Assembly: GCA_030668485.1 (NCBI GenBank) | Contig: DAOUTW010000019.1 | Span: 1 to 64,000 of the forward strand | DNA length: 64,000 nt | From: Candidatus Zixiibacteriota bacterium | GTDB taxonomy: Bacteria; Zixibacteria; MSB-5A5; GN15; JAAZOE01 | Direction: 5' to 3' | In this document: positions 27,901-36,198 of the stretch, piece by piece | How positions within the stretch are numbered: the stretch's first letter is position 1 | How the letters are laid out: every line of letters starts with the position of its first letter | Notes under the pieces: model-generated | The model's input: only the letters and a program-made list of their open reading frames with translations | Database searches by the model: none | What the model was told of the DNA's origin: nothing | Position numbers and translations under genes: made by a program

Positions 27901-29347
27901 GGGCTATCCTGTTATAGCCACTTTCGCCATTCACTTCCGTAAAACCCCCACAGGCGAACAGACGACAGCCGGCAAAAACAGAATCTGTCACCAAAAGGTC
28001 GTTCACGGTGTAATTGGCCCCTCCGCCAAACTCCTCCCACGAGGAACCGTCCCATCGCGCGAGACGATTTGCAGGAACCCCTCCCGCCTCGGTAAAGGAT
28101 CCGCCCACTATCAAGTCACCCTCATATACCTCCAGAGCCTCGACATAGACATTGACCCCGGCTCCCAGCGGTTTCCAGCGGGCGCCGTCCCAACTGGCGA
28201 TATTGTTAGCGGAGATGCCCCCGGCCGCATTGAACGCGCCCCCAACAATTAACTCGCCGTTGTAAATTGTCATACTCATTACCAGATGCAACGAACCAGT
28301 CAATCCCGCATCACTTTGCCATGAACAGGACGGCAATGATTGTTTCTGCGAGGTGTCAATACCGGCCATGGCGGTATCCAGCTTCAAAGTATGCAGAGTT
28401 CCGACTCGCGAACTGTCGACGTCGCTCCGAGACCAGCTGTCCAGAATGGCTATTTCATCAAGCGAGTCGGGTTCAAAATTGCCGGTTTCAATCAGAACAT
28501 TGCGGAGGCAGGTATGATCAACATCGCTGTTGGCGGCATACGGAATCGGCGGTTTGGGAATAAGAGTATGACTCAATGGATCATAATCATAAATTCTCAG
28601 CACCAGATCGGTTTCCGGCGATTGAGCTGGATCGCTGACGATCAGTGCAATTTCGTCTAAAGCATCGCCGTCGAAATCGCCGGTGGCGATATCGAAGCGG
28701 CTGACCGCGCCAAACTGCTGGAGCACAGGCAGGTCGGTATTGACGGCCTGATCCGATATGGTCGCCTTTTCTATCGGTACCAGAGTCGCACCGTCAATGT
28801 CAAAAACCGATATGGTAACCGTGCTGTCGGCCGCCAGGTAGGCCAGGACGAACTCGTTGGCTTCGTCATCATAAAAGTTCCCGGCTGCAACCCGAATCTC
28901 GCCCAGCACCTCGGCCAGGCCATCGGTCGCATACAGTACCCCGGGATCGATACACGGATCCGGGGTGTTCCATTCCAGCGGGACCATACTGATAAGGTCG
29001 TAGGTTGGAATACCGACAAATACCCCGCCGTCGGAACGATTCCACGCCATCACGATTTCTTCCATGTAGTCGCCATTGAAATCGGCCGAGGCAAAATCCC
29101 GAACATCGCCGCACTGATAGCCATCAGGAAAGGCCGAGGCGCTCAGTTGAACAATACTTTCCTGATCCGAAAGCCAGTCAAATATCGATCCCTGCAGGGA
29201 ATCGTTTTGTTCCCCCATAGTGGCAATTATCTTGCCGTAATCTAAGGAAATGCTGAACCCACCGTCGAACGGATCCTGAGCAAACGCCGCGCCCGAACAT
29301 AAAAAGGCCGCGGTAAGCGCCACACACGTTAGCAATCTGGTTTTCAT
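24914..29347 (-). CDS. Large secreted multidomain protein with dockerin (1477 residues)
   Basis: A signal peptide (MKTRLLTCVALTAAFLCSGAAFAQ) leads into an FG-GAP-like region (50-330). Kelch/delta-60-like repeats follow with IA.WDG..W..LG.G and L.VGG.F..AGG (about 340-730). A second FG-GAP-like part is followed by a novel beta-rich stretch (about 940-1230) with alternating polar/apolar strands (FGVEVGASLGYEGG, YTTTFTTADSIHVQYG), then a CARDB-like module, one thrombospondin-3-like repeat (DTDGDGIGDACED) and a two-repeat dockerin ending GGPPPLEGCCP. GGAAGG precedes the ATG. No enzyme motif was recognised. The beta-rich stretch could be a pore-former-like or adhesin fold, but this is weak. Confidence 0.8.
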   Translation of the reverse strand: MKTRLLTCVALTAAFLCSGAAFAQDPFDGGFSISLDYGKIIATMGEQNDSLQGSIFDWLSDQESIVQLSASAFPDGYQCGDVRDFASADFNGDYMEEIVMAWNRSDGGVFVGIPTYDLISMVPLEWNTPDPCIDPGVLYATDGLAEVLGEIRVAAGNFYDDEANEFVLAYLAADSTVTISVFDIDGATLVPIEKATISDQAVNTDLPVLQQFGAVSRFDIATGDFDGDALDEIALIVSDPAQSPETDLVLRIYDYDPLSHTLIPKPPIPYAANSDVDHTCLRNVLIETGNFEPDSLDEIAILDSWSRSDVDSSRVGTLHTLKLDTAMAGIDTSQKQSLPSCSWQSDAGLTGSLHLVMSMTIYNGELIVGGAFNAAGGISANNIASWDGARWKPLGAGVNVYVEALEVYEGDLIVGGSFTEAGGVPANRLARWDGSSWEEFGGGANYTVNDLLVTDSVFAGCRLFACGGFTEVNGESGYNRIARWDGSEWHTVGSDSGLNGPGYKMIELNDGIVVTGNFNISEGCFRIANWDPGNPDVWNPYERGINSVGYALANVNGSLVVGGDFWQVWQYGLFGLGAWENANRIAYWTGSFWNEIGSGLNDRVNDLLFNPADSNLYIGGQFTTAGGINASRIARWHWPNASSTNWYPLGSGLTGTGTVKVADMCFYDGDLIAGGYFDHAGGIAVSNIARWNQSLSQWHALSNSPPMLPIGLAVGRFNADSGLDEIAITACASDLGYVRRYLRVYGVDTEASPLTLSEKGETEISGDWNVEELARSRRLIAVDDITGDGQADLAVLSSQYPARIEIYEPCDAMNNCTFDPMPQAGSWNSGSVNLTQLVLANLDTATIELGAPSYHNIDSIIQPLVVLNVPPVHVDYDAVGDTIWDVSERYPWPPAPLSDYRTWCAYGNRQEWVTSVESVVRKDWGISAGLQANFSTCGATVKAHLNTEYGEGFSEQGTNTTTLSVIQVMEAHADDMILAASIDYDIWEYPVYRRGERLVGADVVVVDPSEVRKVWMSAKEHEAWISDHEVENIFSYARYPDLADNPMVASEGVIQGDTWLMMESNKGSFSLKKEEFEGTTVEESNNFGVEVGASLGYEGGLSFFGQGAKFGVEVSVEGTYDQSELNTYTTTFTTADSIHVQYGNINSAGSFEGNRKYEITPYAYWAKNGALVLDYAAGPIVNVGGEDPNWWQINYSDPDPAFILPWRLDPEKDGSDPSENRYKTREIVFIPKYPDPGGTVLIIARVHNFSLNPTLDPVKVSFYLGDPDHFGQLLYDKNTGDSLFWGCDADNIPTVIASQGEVAAQMVWQVPTDGSITECQRIWALIDPLDEISPEVHDNDAEITNNKGWNLLRVNTTNNCYDPDVDGWVAPAYRCCNAYNQWDNCPDVWNDDQTDTDGDGIGDACEDAVCGDANRDFAVNVGDAVYLISYIFKGGPPPDPVCAGDANGDASTNVGDAVYLIAYVFKGGPPPLEGCCP

Positions 29348-29655
29348 ATCGTGCCCTTCCGCCGGGTCATCTACAAGGTCGAAGAAGTACCAGGGTCGCC
29401 GCCATTAAGCGAGATGATGACACGCGGCAATATTGATGATGTTGTCTGATCGTCAGATATTGTAAGCAGGCTCCTGCAAGAACCTTGTGATTAAAGCTGT
29501 ATAATATCCCGGTGCAATTCGATTGTTTAATAATAAGATAACAACTTAATTCATCCTGTCAACCAATATTAGACAATAAGAGCTATTTATCTGCAATAGG
29601 TGACTAATGTTATCCTCATTTATTTACGATGAATGCGACGCCTATTCTCATAGGT
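29348..29655. other. Intergenic region upstream of the 1477-residue gene
   Basis: About 300 AT-rich bases between two minus-strand genes; it should hold the promoter of the dockerin gene. No clear -35/-10 pair or operator was recognised, and no ORF is convincing. Confidence 0.4.
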
Positions 29656-29683
29656 TCGGACCGAAGTCTACCCTTCGGTCCGA
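29656..29683 (-). terminator. Hairpin after the RND pump gene
   Basis: TCGGACCGAAG / CTTCGGTCCGA, a perfect 11-pair stem with a 6-base loop, 9 bases past the pump's stop. No T tract follows on the minus strand, so it may act as an mRNA 3'-end stabiliser or a weak terminator. It differs from the shared dockerin terminators. Confidence 0.7.
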
Positions 29684-29691
29684 TTACCATC

Positions 29692-32600
29692 TCAGCCAAT
29701 TTTACATTTCGGTGCAAACCAGGTATACAAGGCCGGGATCAAAACCAGGGTCAGGAAGGTCGAGGAAATTAACCCAAAGACAACCACAACCGCCAACGGC
29801 CGCTGAACTTCAGATCCCATTCCATGAGACAACAGAAGCGGCACCAGACCCAGAATAGTTGTCAGGGCCGTCATCAATACCGGCCGCAATCGCAGAAGGC
29901 TCGCCTCCATAATCGCATCCACCGTCGGTGTTCCGCCGTTGCGCAACTGATTAATACTGGAAACCAATACCAGCCCGTTCTGAACCGCGATACCGAATAA
30001 GGCAATAAATCCAACCGAGGCCGGCACCGATAGATACTCACCGGTGATATACAACCCGAGGACACCCCCGATCAGCGCCAATGGAACATTGATAAATATC
30101 AAGGTGGCGCATCGAAGGGTACCGAACGACAAGTACAAAAGAAGGTAGATCAACAGAAAAGTAACCGGTACAATTATACCCAGCCTCTTCATGGCTCTTT
30201 CCTGATTCTCGAACTGACCGCCATATTCAAGGTAATAGCCGGCGGGCAAGTCAACATTTTCACTCACCAGTTTCTTGATATCACCCACCACTCCGCCCAT
30301 ATCGCGACCGCGAACATTGGCGGAAAGCACCCACCGGCGTTGGTTCTTTTCACGGTTGATCTGGATCGGTCCGATGATAGTCTTGACCTCGGCCACTTGC
30401 GAGAGAGGAATCAATGCGCCATCGGAGGTGTGCACTAACAGATTATTAATCGCTTCAGGATCATTGCGATACTGATCATCATAGCGGACGTGGATACCGA
30501 ACCTTCGCGTGTTGAGGAAGATTTGATCAATCACTTCCCCGCCGATGGCCAATTCCACAACCTCCAGAATATCGGAAACATTCACCCCGTATCGGGCGCA
30601 GGCATCACGATTGGTGATAATCTGCACCTGCGGCTGCCCGAAACTCTGCTCTGTCGAGAGATCGACCAGTCCCTCAACCGGTTGAATAACTTCCTTGATC
30701 TCCTCTGCCTTGGTGCGAAGGATAGTGAGGTCTTCGCCATACAGCTTTATTGCCAGTTGGGTTTTAACCCCGGACAATAGTTCATCGAACATATTTTGAA
30801 TTGGCTGTGAAAAATTGAGTTGTACTCCGGGATACTGAGACAACTTGACATTGAGCGCCTCAACAATCTCTGCTTTTGAACTATATTCCCGCCACTCATC
30901 CTGAGGTTTGAGCATTATCTGAATATGAGATGAATTTATCGGATGCGGGTGGCTGCCCGCTTCCGGGCGTCCGATTTTGGCCACGGTTTGTTCGACCACA
31001 TCTAATTCCAAGATGATTCGCTCGAGTTTCATGATGGTCTCGGTAGCTTTTCCAAGAGATATTGAAGGGGCCATGTTGACATTGATCTGTATAGCGCCTT
31101 CTTCGAGAATCGGTATAAACTCGGTACCGAGGCGAGGTATCATAAACAGAGCGCCGACAAAGGTCAGCAGAGTAAATATCAGAATGAATACCCTCCTGCG
31201 CAGCGCAAGTCCCAGCAGAGGTTTGTATAGCCTTTTGAGCCACCTGATCAGAGCGAATTCTTTTCGCTTCCCCTTTTTGAGCAGGATCAGGGAGAGAGCC
31301 GGAGAGAATACCAGGGCCGCGACAAGAGAACCCAGAAGTGCAAAAGTGATGGTGAATGCCATCGGTGAAAACATTTTGCCTTCGACACCCTCAAGGGTGA
31401 ACAGGGGCAGAAAAACAATGATGATAATAGAGACCGAAAAAATGATCGGTCGGGCCACTTCGTTGCAGGCCATAAAGATTATCTCAATCTTACTTTTTCC
31501 CTGATGCTCCTCGTTGCCAAGATGGCGATAAATATTTTCAACTATCACAATCGAGGCGTCGCCCAGCATACCAATCGCAATGGCGATACCTCCCAGCGAC
31601 ATCAGGTTGGCCGACATTTCGGCGAAACTCATAAATATCGCGGCAATCAGGGCGCACACCGGCAAGGCCAGGGCGACAATGAATGCGCTTCGAGCATTGC
31701 CGAGGAACAGGGCCAGAACCAAAATTACAAGGAATGCCCCCTTCATAAGGGCATCGCGCACAGTATTGACGGCGCTGTTGACCAGCGCACTCTGATTGTA
31801 ATAAGGAACCAGTTTCATTCCCTCAGGCAGCGATTCCTGTACTTCGGGGATTTTTTTATTCAACTCGGCAATGACATCCGAGGTATTGGTTCCGAACAAC
31901 TTCATCACAATCCCGGCCACGACCTCTTCCTGGCCATTCCTAGTAACTACTCCGCGTCTGATTTCGCGGCCGAAGTCAACGTCGGCGACATCACCCAGCC
32001 GGATCGGAGTTCCCTTGACAACCCGGAGTTGGATATTGCGAAGGTCTTCTCTTTTCTCCAGCAGGCCGATGCCTCGGACAAGATATTCCTCGGATCCCAT
32101 TACCAGAAACTGACCACCGGCATTGCGGTTGTTATTCGTAACGGCCTCAACAATATCCTCAAGACCAAGTTCGTACTTATTCAGGGCATAAGGATTGATC
32201 TTAATCTGATATTGCAGGATATGTCCGCCCATGGACAATATCTTAGTAACCCCCGGAACCGTCTGGAGCTGGTATTTAATAACCCAGTCATTAATTTCGC
32301 GTAGGTAGGTATCAAGCGGCTTGCCCTCGGTATCAACGGTACTGTCGGCGGTAAGGTAATACATGAAAACCTCACCGAGTCCGGTCGAAATCGGGCCCAG
32401 ACCGGGTGGATCGTGCAACTCGGGCAATTCGGCGGAGGCGCCGGATAATCGCTCGGCCACAATTTGACGAGCGAAATAGATATCGACATCATCTTCAAAG
32501 TAAACGTAGATCACCGCCATACCGAAGGCCGAGGTTGATTTGATCAGCCTCACACCCGGAAGACCATTCATGGCCGATTCGATTGGAAATGTTATCAAAC

Positions 32601-32787
32601 GTTCCACTTCCTCCGGCGCCATACCATGCGCTTCGGCAAATATCGGAACCATCACCGGCGAAATATCCGGGAAAGCGTCGGTCGGAAGTCTCAAATACTG
32701 AAACAGTCCCAGTGAGATAACTCCAACCAATAAGAGCATCAAAATAAGACGGTTTTTGAAAACCATTTCAAAAAGTCGCTGCAGCAT
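29692..32787 (-). CDS. Heavy-metal efflux RND pump (CzcA/CusA family)
   Basis: Inner-membrane pump of 1031 residues with the RND 12-TM plan (TM1 RLILMLLLVGVISLGLFQYL; large periplasmic loops after TM1 and TM7). N-terminal motifs DAFPDISP and FPIESAMNGLPG are typical of the heavy-metal (HME) subfamily. TM4 reads GGIAIAIGMLGDASIVIVEN, with the proton-relay Asp and Glu; the extra Asp of CzcA is replaced by Ala, as in CusA. The methionine-triad context of CusA is not evident, while QPI..MFDELLSGV is CzcA-like. The metal is therefore uncertain (Cu/Ag versus Zn/Co/Ni). Last gene of the operon with adaptor and TolC. Confidence 0.93.
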   Translation of the reverse strand: MLQRLFEMVFKNRLILMLLLVGVISLGLFQYLRLPTDAFPDISPVMVPIFAEAHGMAPEEVERLITFPIESAMNGLPGVRLIKSTSAFGMAVIYVYFEDDVDIYFARQIVAERLSGASAELPELHDPPGLGPISTGLGEVFMYYLTADSTVDTEGKPLDTYLREINDWVIKYQLQTVPGVTKILSMGGHILQYQIKINPYALNKYELGLEDIVEAVTNNNRNAGGQFLVMGSEEYLVRGIGLLEKREDLRNIQLRVVKGTPIRLGDVADVDFGREIRRGVVTRNGQEEVVAGIVMKLFGTNTSDVIAELNKKIPEVQESLPEGMKLVPYYNQSALVNSAVNTVRDALMKGAFLVILVLALFLGNARSAFIVALALPVCALIAAIFMSFAEMSANLMSLGGIAIAIGMLGDASIVIVENIYRHLGNEEHQGKSKIEIIFMACNEVARPIIFSVSIIIIVFLPLFTLEGVEGKMFSPMAFTITFALLGSLVAALVFSPALSLILLKKGKRKEFALIRWLKRLYKPLLGLALRRRVFILIFTLLTFVGALFMIPRLGTEFIPILEEGAIQINVNMAPSISLGKATETIMKLERIILELDVVEQTVAKIGRPEAGSHPHPINSSHIQIMLKPQDEWREYSSKAEIVEALNVKLSQYPGVQLNFSQPIQNMFDELLSGVKTQLAIKLYGEDLTILRTKAEEIKEVIQPVEGLVDLSTEQSFGQPQVQIITNRDACARYGVNVSDILEVVELAIGGEVIDQIFLNTRRFGIHVRYDDQYRNDPEAINNLLVHTSDGALIPLSQVAEVKTIIGPIQINREKNQRRWVLSANVRGRDMGGVVGDIKKLVSENVDLPAGYYLEYGGQFENQERAMKRLGIIVPVTFLLIYLLLYLSFGTLRCATLIFINVPLALIGGVLGLYITGEYLSVPASVGFIALFGIAVQNGLVLVSSINQLRNGGTPTVDAIMEASLLRLRPVLMTALTTILGLVPLLLSHGMGSEVQRPLAVVVVFGLISSTFLTLVLIPALYTWFAPKCKIG

Positions 32788-32798
32788 ACCGCCTCCTA

Positions 32799-34031
32799 TT
32801 AATGTCCGTGTCCGGCGTGAGCATCAAGGTTACTGGTAACAATCTTAGCCTTCAATTCAAATGCCCCGTCGCTCACATATTCGGTCTCCGCTTCAAGGCC
32901 TGCGGTCACGATAATATTTTCGGCATCGTAATCGCCGGTTCTGACCACGACCGGCGCGAATTGATTCTCGCCTTTCAAAACGAAGACCACGCTTTCGCCG
33001 TCCAGAATCTGCACGGCATTTCTTTTAACCAACAACCCTTCATGGCCGTCATCGGTTGTGATGCGGGCCCGGACAAAGGTCCCCGGACGCCATTTACTGC
33101 CATTGTTTTGGAGGATGATTCTGGCGGTCAGGCTGCGGGTACTTATATCTATAATCGGGGATACATAAGCAATGGTTCCCTGCGTTTGCAGATCCGATCC
33201 GACCGCCGCAATATCAACCTGCATACCGGCCTTGACACGATCGGCATCCTTAGAATAGACGGCCAGGTTGACCCAGACGGTTGAAAGATCGGCGAGGATA
33301 TAAATACTGTTTTCCTGAGAAACGAATTCCCCGAGAGTTATGTGCCTGGCAATTATCCATCCCGATATAGGCGCCTTGATATTGTAGGAGTTCATGCTTT
33401 CATTACTCTCTACAACTGCCAGAACATCACCGGCTTCAACGTGGTCGCCAATCCGGTAATTCGCCTTTTGAACGATTCCTTCAAAGCGGGGAGTAATATG
33501 TGCCAGTTGATCTTCATCAAAGCCGATTTCTCCGGGAAGCTCAATCGACCGTACAACAGACCCATGTTCTACATGCGAAACAGCTATCCCGGCCATCTTC
33601 ACGGCATCGGAAGTAAGGTGTATGACACCGTCCTCAGTCTCCCCTTCATGATCGTGGCCGTCATCGGCTTCTGTCTCACCTTCGTGATCATCGTGGTCGG
33701 CGACTTCATCATTTATTTCGCCGTGGTCATGCCCCTCATGGTCGGCCTCATCATCATGACCGTCAGGATCATCTACACGCTCATGGTCATCGTGAGCGGC
33801 GTCATCGTCGTGACCGTCAGGATCATCTACACCCTCATGATCTTCGTGAGCGGCGTCCTCATCGTGGTCGTCATGATCTTTCCGGGTTTCAGAAGTAATG
33901 CTGTCAGCGTCATGTTCGTGATTATGTTCTTCGCCGGCCGCATATCCCGGTACCGCCGCCAAAAACAGGATGAACATGAAAATCATCACGGCGATCATAT
34001 GCGGCAGTGCGTATTTAATTGAGCGATTCAT
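32799..34031 (-). CDS. RND efflux periplasmic adaptor with His/Asp-rich segment
   Basis: Adaptor of 410 residues. After a signal peptide (about 1-31) comes a roughly 105-residue stretch dominated by His, Asp and Glu (HNHEHDAD..., with a repeated DDPDGHDD unit). The adaptor proper begins near residue 145: a beta-barrel/lipoyl domain (RFEGIVQKANYRIGDHVEAGDVLAVVES and APISGWIIARHITLGEFV) and a membrane-proximal domain. There is almost no helical hairpin, a feature of some CzcB/CusB-like adaptors. The acidic His region likely binds divalent metal in the periplasm. It starts one base before the TolC gene's stop and ends 11 bases before the pump gene. Confidence 0.92.
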   Translation of the reverse strand: MNRSIKYALPHMIAVMIFMFILFLAAVPGYAAGEEHNHEHDADSITSETRKDHDDHDEDAAHEDHEGVDDPDGHDDDAAHDDHERVDDPDGHDDEADHEGHDHGEINDEVADHDDHEGETEADDGHDHEGETEDGVIHLTSDAVKMAGIAVSHVEHGSVVRSIELPGEIGFDEDQLAHITPRFEGIVQKANYRIGDHVEAGDVLAVVESNESMNSYNIKAPISGWIIARHITLGEFVSQENSIYILADLSTVWVNLAVYSKDADRVKAGMQVDIAAVGSDLQTQGTIAYVSPIIDISTRSLTARIILQNNGSKWRPGTFVRARITTDDGHEGLLVKRNAVQILDGESVVFVLKGENQFAPVVVRTGDYDAENIIVTAGLEAETEYVSDGAFELKAKIVTSNLDAHAGHGH

Positions 34032-35351
34032 TTATCTATCCCCAATCGTTTCCAAAGGTTTATGCAACATTACCCCAAGGATATTTTCCAGGGCGACGAT
34101 TTGATGCTGAAATTCAAGCACGGCATCATTGCGATCATGCTGAAGATCCAAAAGCATCCTCTCCCCCTCGAGCATGGTCAGGTATGGAAGCTTCCCCTTC
34201 TGATAAGCATCGCCCAGGGCGGCAAAGGTCTCTTCGGCTTTGGGTATCACTTCCTGTTTAAGATTTTCCAGCATGACCCGAAGCTGCCGGGCGCGTTCAT
34301 GGATGTTGATAATCTCCATCTCCGTTAGGGTCAGCGCCTGTGCTTTTTCATATTCAATGGCGCCGGCCTGACTATGAAGGTAACTCAACTGACCGCGATT
34401 GCGGTTGAAAAGCGGCAGTGGCAGCGCGATACCCACCATGAAGGTGCTGACATTATCCGCGGGCAGATGCTTCAGGCCGGTACTCAATTCTAGGGAAGGA
34501 CGAACCTCGGTCCGGGCCGATTGAATCATTGCCCCGATCATTTCCTGTTGAGCGTCAATTGTAACGATTTCGCGGCTTCCGTCGGCCAGGCCGATAAGGT
34601 AGTCGAGATCGGGCAGGTCAATCGGTTGTGACTGATCCGAAACCGCTCTTATCTCTTCAGCCGTACCGTTCCAAAGAGCAGCCAGATTCCTTTTGGCATT
34701 ATTCAATTCCATTTCAGCTTCATTTAGTTCGACCTTATTTCGTGCCAATTCCAGTTCTGCCATATGATGTTCGGAAACGAGTGAAGCACCTTTTTCCACC
34801 CGAAGCCTCGTGATATCGACCATATTCCGGGTCAGTTCTTCTGCTTTCCGGATCAGCAACAATCGCTCCTGAGCATGAATCAGTTCATAAAATCTGAAAC
34901 CGGCTTCGGAATAAATATCGAAGGCCGATATGTCCGCCTCCAACCTGATCGCCTTGGCCTCGACTTCAGCCGCCTTGCGGCGGGCTTTTCGTTTTCCCCA
35001 TAGTTCGAATTCCTGCGAAAGAGAAAACGATAATCCCGATTCGGAAAAACCGGGAAGGCTGCCGCCGAATTCCTCAACCTCAAACCCGAATCCCGGGTTT
35101 GGCCATACGCGGGATTGATCGATCATCCCCGACAAACCGGCCTTGCGTTCATCGACCGATTTAAGAAGACCATTTGTTTGTGCGATTTTGTGCAGGGCCA
35201 TGTCAAGCGTCAGGGAATCTGATGCAGACGGCGACGAGGTGGGAATGGGAAATTTCCACTGTTCCATATCCATCGCCGATACTCCGGGTGCGATTAACAT
35301 CGTCATCGCAAAAGGAAGAACTCTGGCCAGTATAAATTCTGATAAGCCCAT
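34032..35351 (-). CDS. TolC-family outer-membrane efflux protein
   Basis: Protein of 439 residues with a signal peptide (ILARVLPFAMTMLIAPGVSAMD) and the duplicated coiled-coil/strand plan of TolC/CzcC proteins. WPNPGFGFEVEEFGG and IALPLPLFNRNRGQL are the conserved beta-strand motifs of the two halves. Long heptad-like helices (about 110-250 and 310-420) form the tunnel. It is the duct for the RND pump; the two MacAB-type exporters of this window lack their own and might share it. It follows the small Cys/His protein by 94 bases. Confidence 0.92.
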   Translation of the reverse strand: MGLSEFILARVLPFAMTMLIAPGVSAMDMEQWKFPIPTSSPSASDSLTLDMALHKIAQTNGLLKSVDERKAGLSGMIDQSRVWPNPGFGFEVEEFGGSLPGFSESGLSFSLSQEFELWGKRKARRKAAEVEAKAIRLEADISAFDIYSEAGFRFYELIHAQERLLLIRKAEELTRNMVDITRLRVEKGASLVSEHHMAELELARNKVELNEAEMELNNAKRNLAALWNGTAEEIRAVSDQSQPIDLPDLDYLIGLADGSREIVTIDAQQEMIGAMIQSARTEVRPSLELSTGLKHLPADNVSTFMVGIALPLPLFNRNRGQLSYLHSQAGAIEYEKAQALTLTEMEIINIHERARQLRVMLENLKQEVIPKAEETFAALGDAYQKGKLPYLTMLEGERMLLDLQHDRNDAVLEFQHQIVALENILGVMLHKPLETIGDR

Positions 35352-35445
35352 AAATATATCTCCATATAGGCAACCCCGGTACAGAATACCGGAATGAAAA
35401 ATTGTTAAATCTTTAAGGTGTTAGTTGCTTGAAAAAAGAGACAGA

Positions 35446-35865
35446 TCAACAAATAATAATTGTGGTCAATAGATCTTGCAAAAAGCGGTCGGGAGCCAGA
35501 TGAAATAAATTGGTTTCAATTGCTCCGGTATCATAATTGTCATTATTTATTCGAGAAAAATGGCCTTCATACCGGACAATGCATTTTCCGGATACGACCG
35601 GTAATGTGGTCGTTCTGAGTCGTCCTAAATAGGCGAATATCGGGGTGTCGGTACATCCATCGAAATCATTGTCCGCAATAGTATTGGGCGATCCGGACGG
35701 AGCCTCACAAGACTGCCCCTCATGCGAAAATTCCAGGGCCAGATGGCCGTGGTCGCAGATGCAAATTACGAGACCGATCGGGCCAACGATCGAAAAAATC
35801 GCTACCCAGACACTCATCATAAGACCGGCCGGCCTATATCGTAATAATCGACTCATTAAGTTCAA
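35446..35865 (-). CDS. Small exported Cys/His protein heading the metal-efflux operon
   Basis: 139 residues. A hydrophobic segment (about 14-35, ending VICICDHGHLALEFSH) is followed by a soluble part with Cys at CEAP and CTDTP. The cluster C-x-C-D-H-G-H and nearby His could bind metal. From memory, short proteins with a CxGxDGH-like motif often precede heavy-metal RND operons, but no named family was recognised. The upstream region of this gene carries the promoter for the four-gene operon. Functions such as metal sensing or chaperoning are inference. Confidence 0.7.
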   Translation of the reverse strand: MNLMSRLLRYRPAGLMMSVWVAIFSIVGPIGLVICICDHGHLALEFSHEGQSCEAPSGSPNTIADNDFDGCTDTPIFAYLGRLRTTTLPVVSGKCIVRYEGHFSRINNDNYDTGAIETNLFHLAPDRFLQDLLTTIIIC

Positions 35866-36198
35866 TATACCATTTCAACTTTATTTGTCAACCCCTGCCA
35901 AACAATAATCGGGGACTGGCATCATTTCTCCCTAACTTGTTTTGGAACATACCGATTGGTCTATTGAGCCGGGCTAATTTCTCCTGAGTGCGGGAACATC
36001 CCGGCGGCAAAAAATGTTAAAACCTATACATGGATTATATTAATCCATATATGCCGACGTATCTTATATGTTATAACCGAATAGCCCTGTTAATGTTTCG
36101 TGGTGTTTCTTGAAAGTTGAAATAAAGTGCAGGATAGGTGCTCAGGGAAAATTATGAATTGCGACACTGCTTTTAATCTCCGGAGGTAAACCAGACAA
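35866..36198. other. Divergent intergenic region, metal-efflux operon versus moaA
   Basis: About 330 AT-rich bases that must hold both promoters. A small hairpin, CGGGA-ACA-TCCCG, lies near 35990-36004. GGAGG at 36182 is about 12 bases before the moaA ATG. No Moco riboswitch structure could be supported by eye. Confidence 0.4.
36030..36048. promoter_or_regulatory. Perfect palindrome, candidate operator
   Basis: ATGGATTA-TAT-TAATCCAT, perfect 8-base arms with a 3-base centre in the divergent region. The size suits a dimeric repressor (ArsR/MerR/GntR type), but no such regulator gene is next to it. Confidence 0.45.

Noticed and set aside
31504-32304. Plus-strand frame of 266 codons opposite the RND pump
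   Set aside because: The RND pump is unambiguous on the minus strand; this frame shows no motif or ribosome site.
35866-36198. Molybdenum-cofactor riboswitch upstream of moaA
   Set aside because: No arrangement matching the Moco motif could be drawn by eye; only short hairpins are present.
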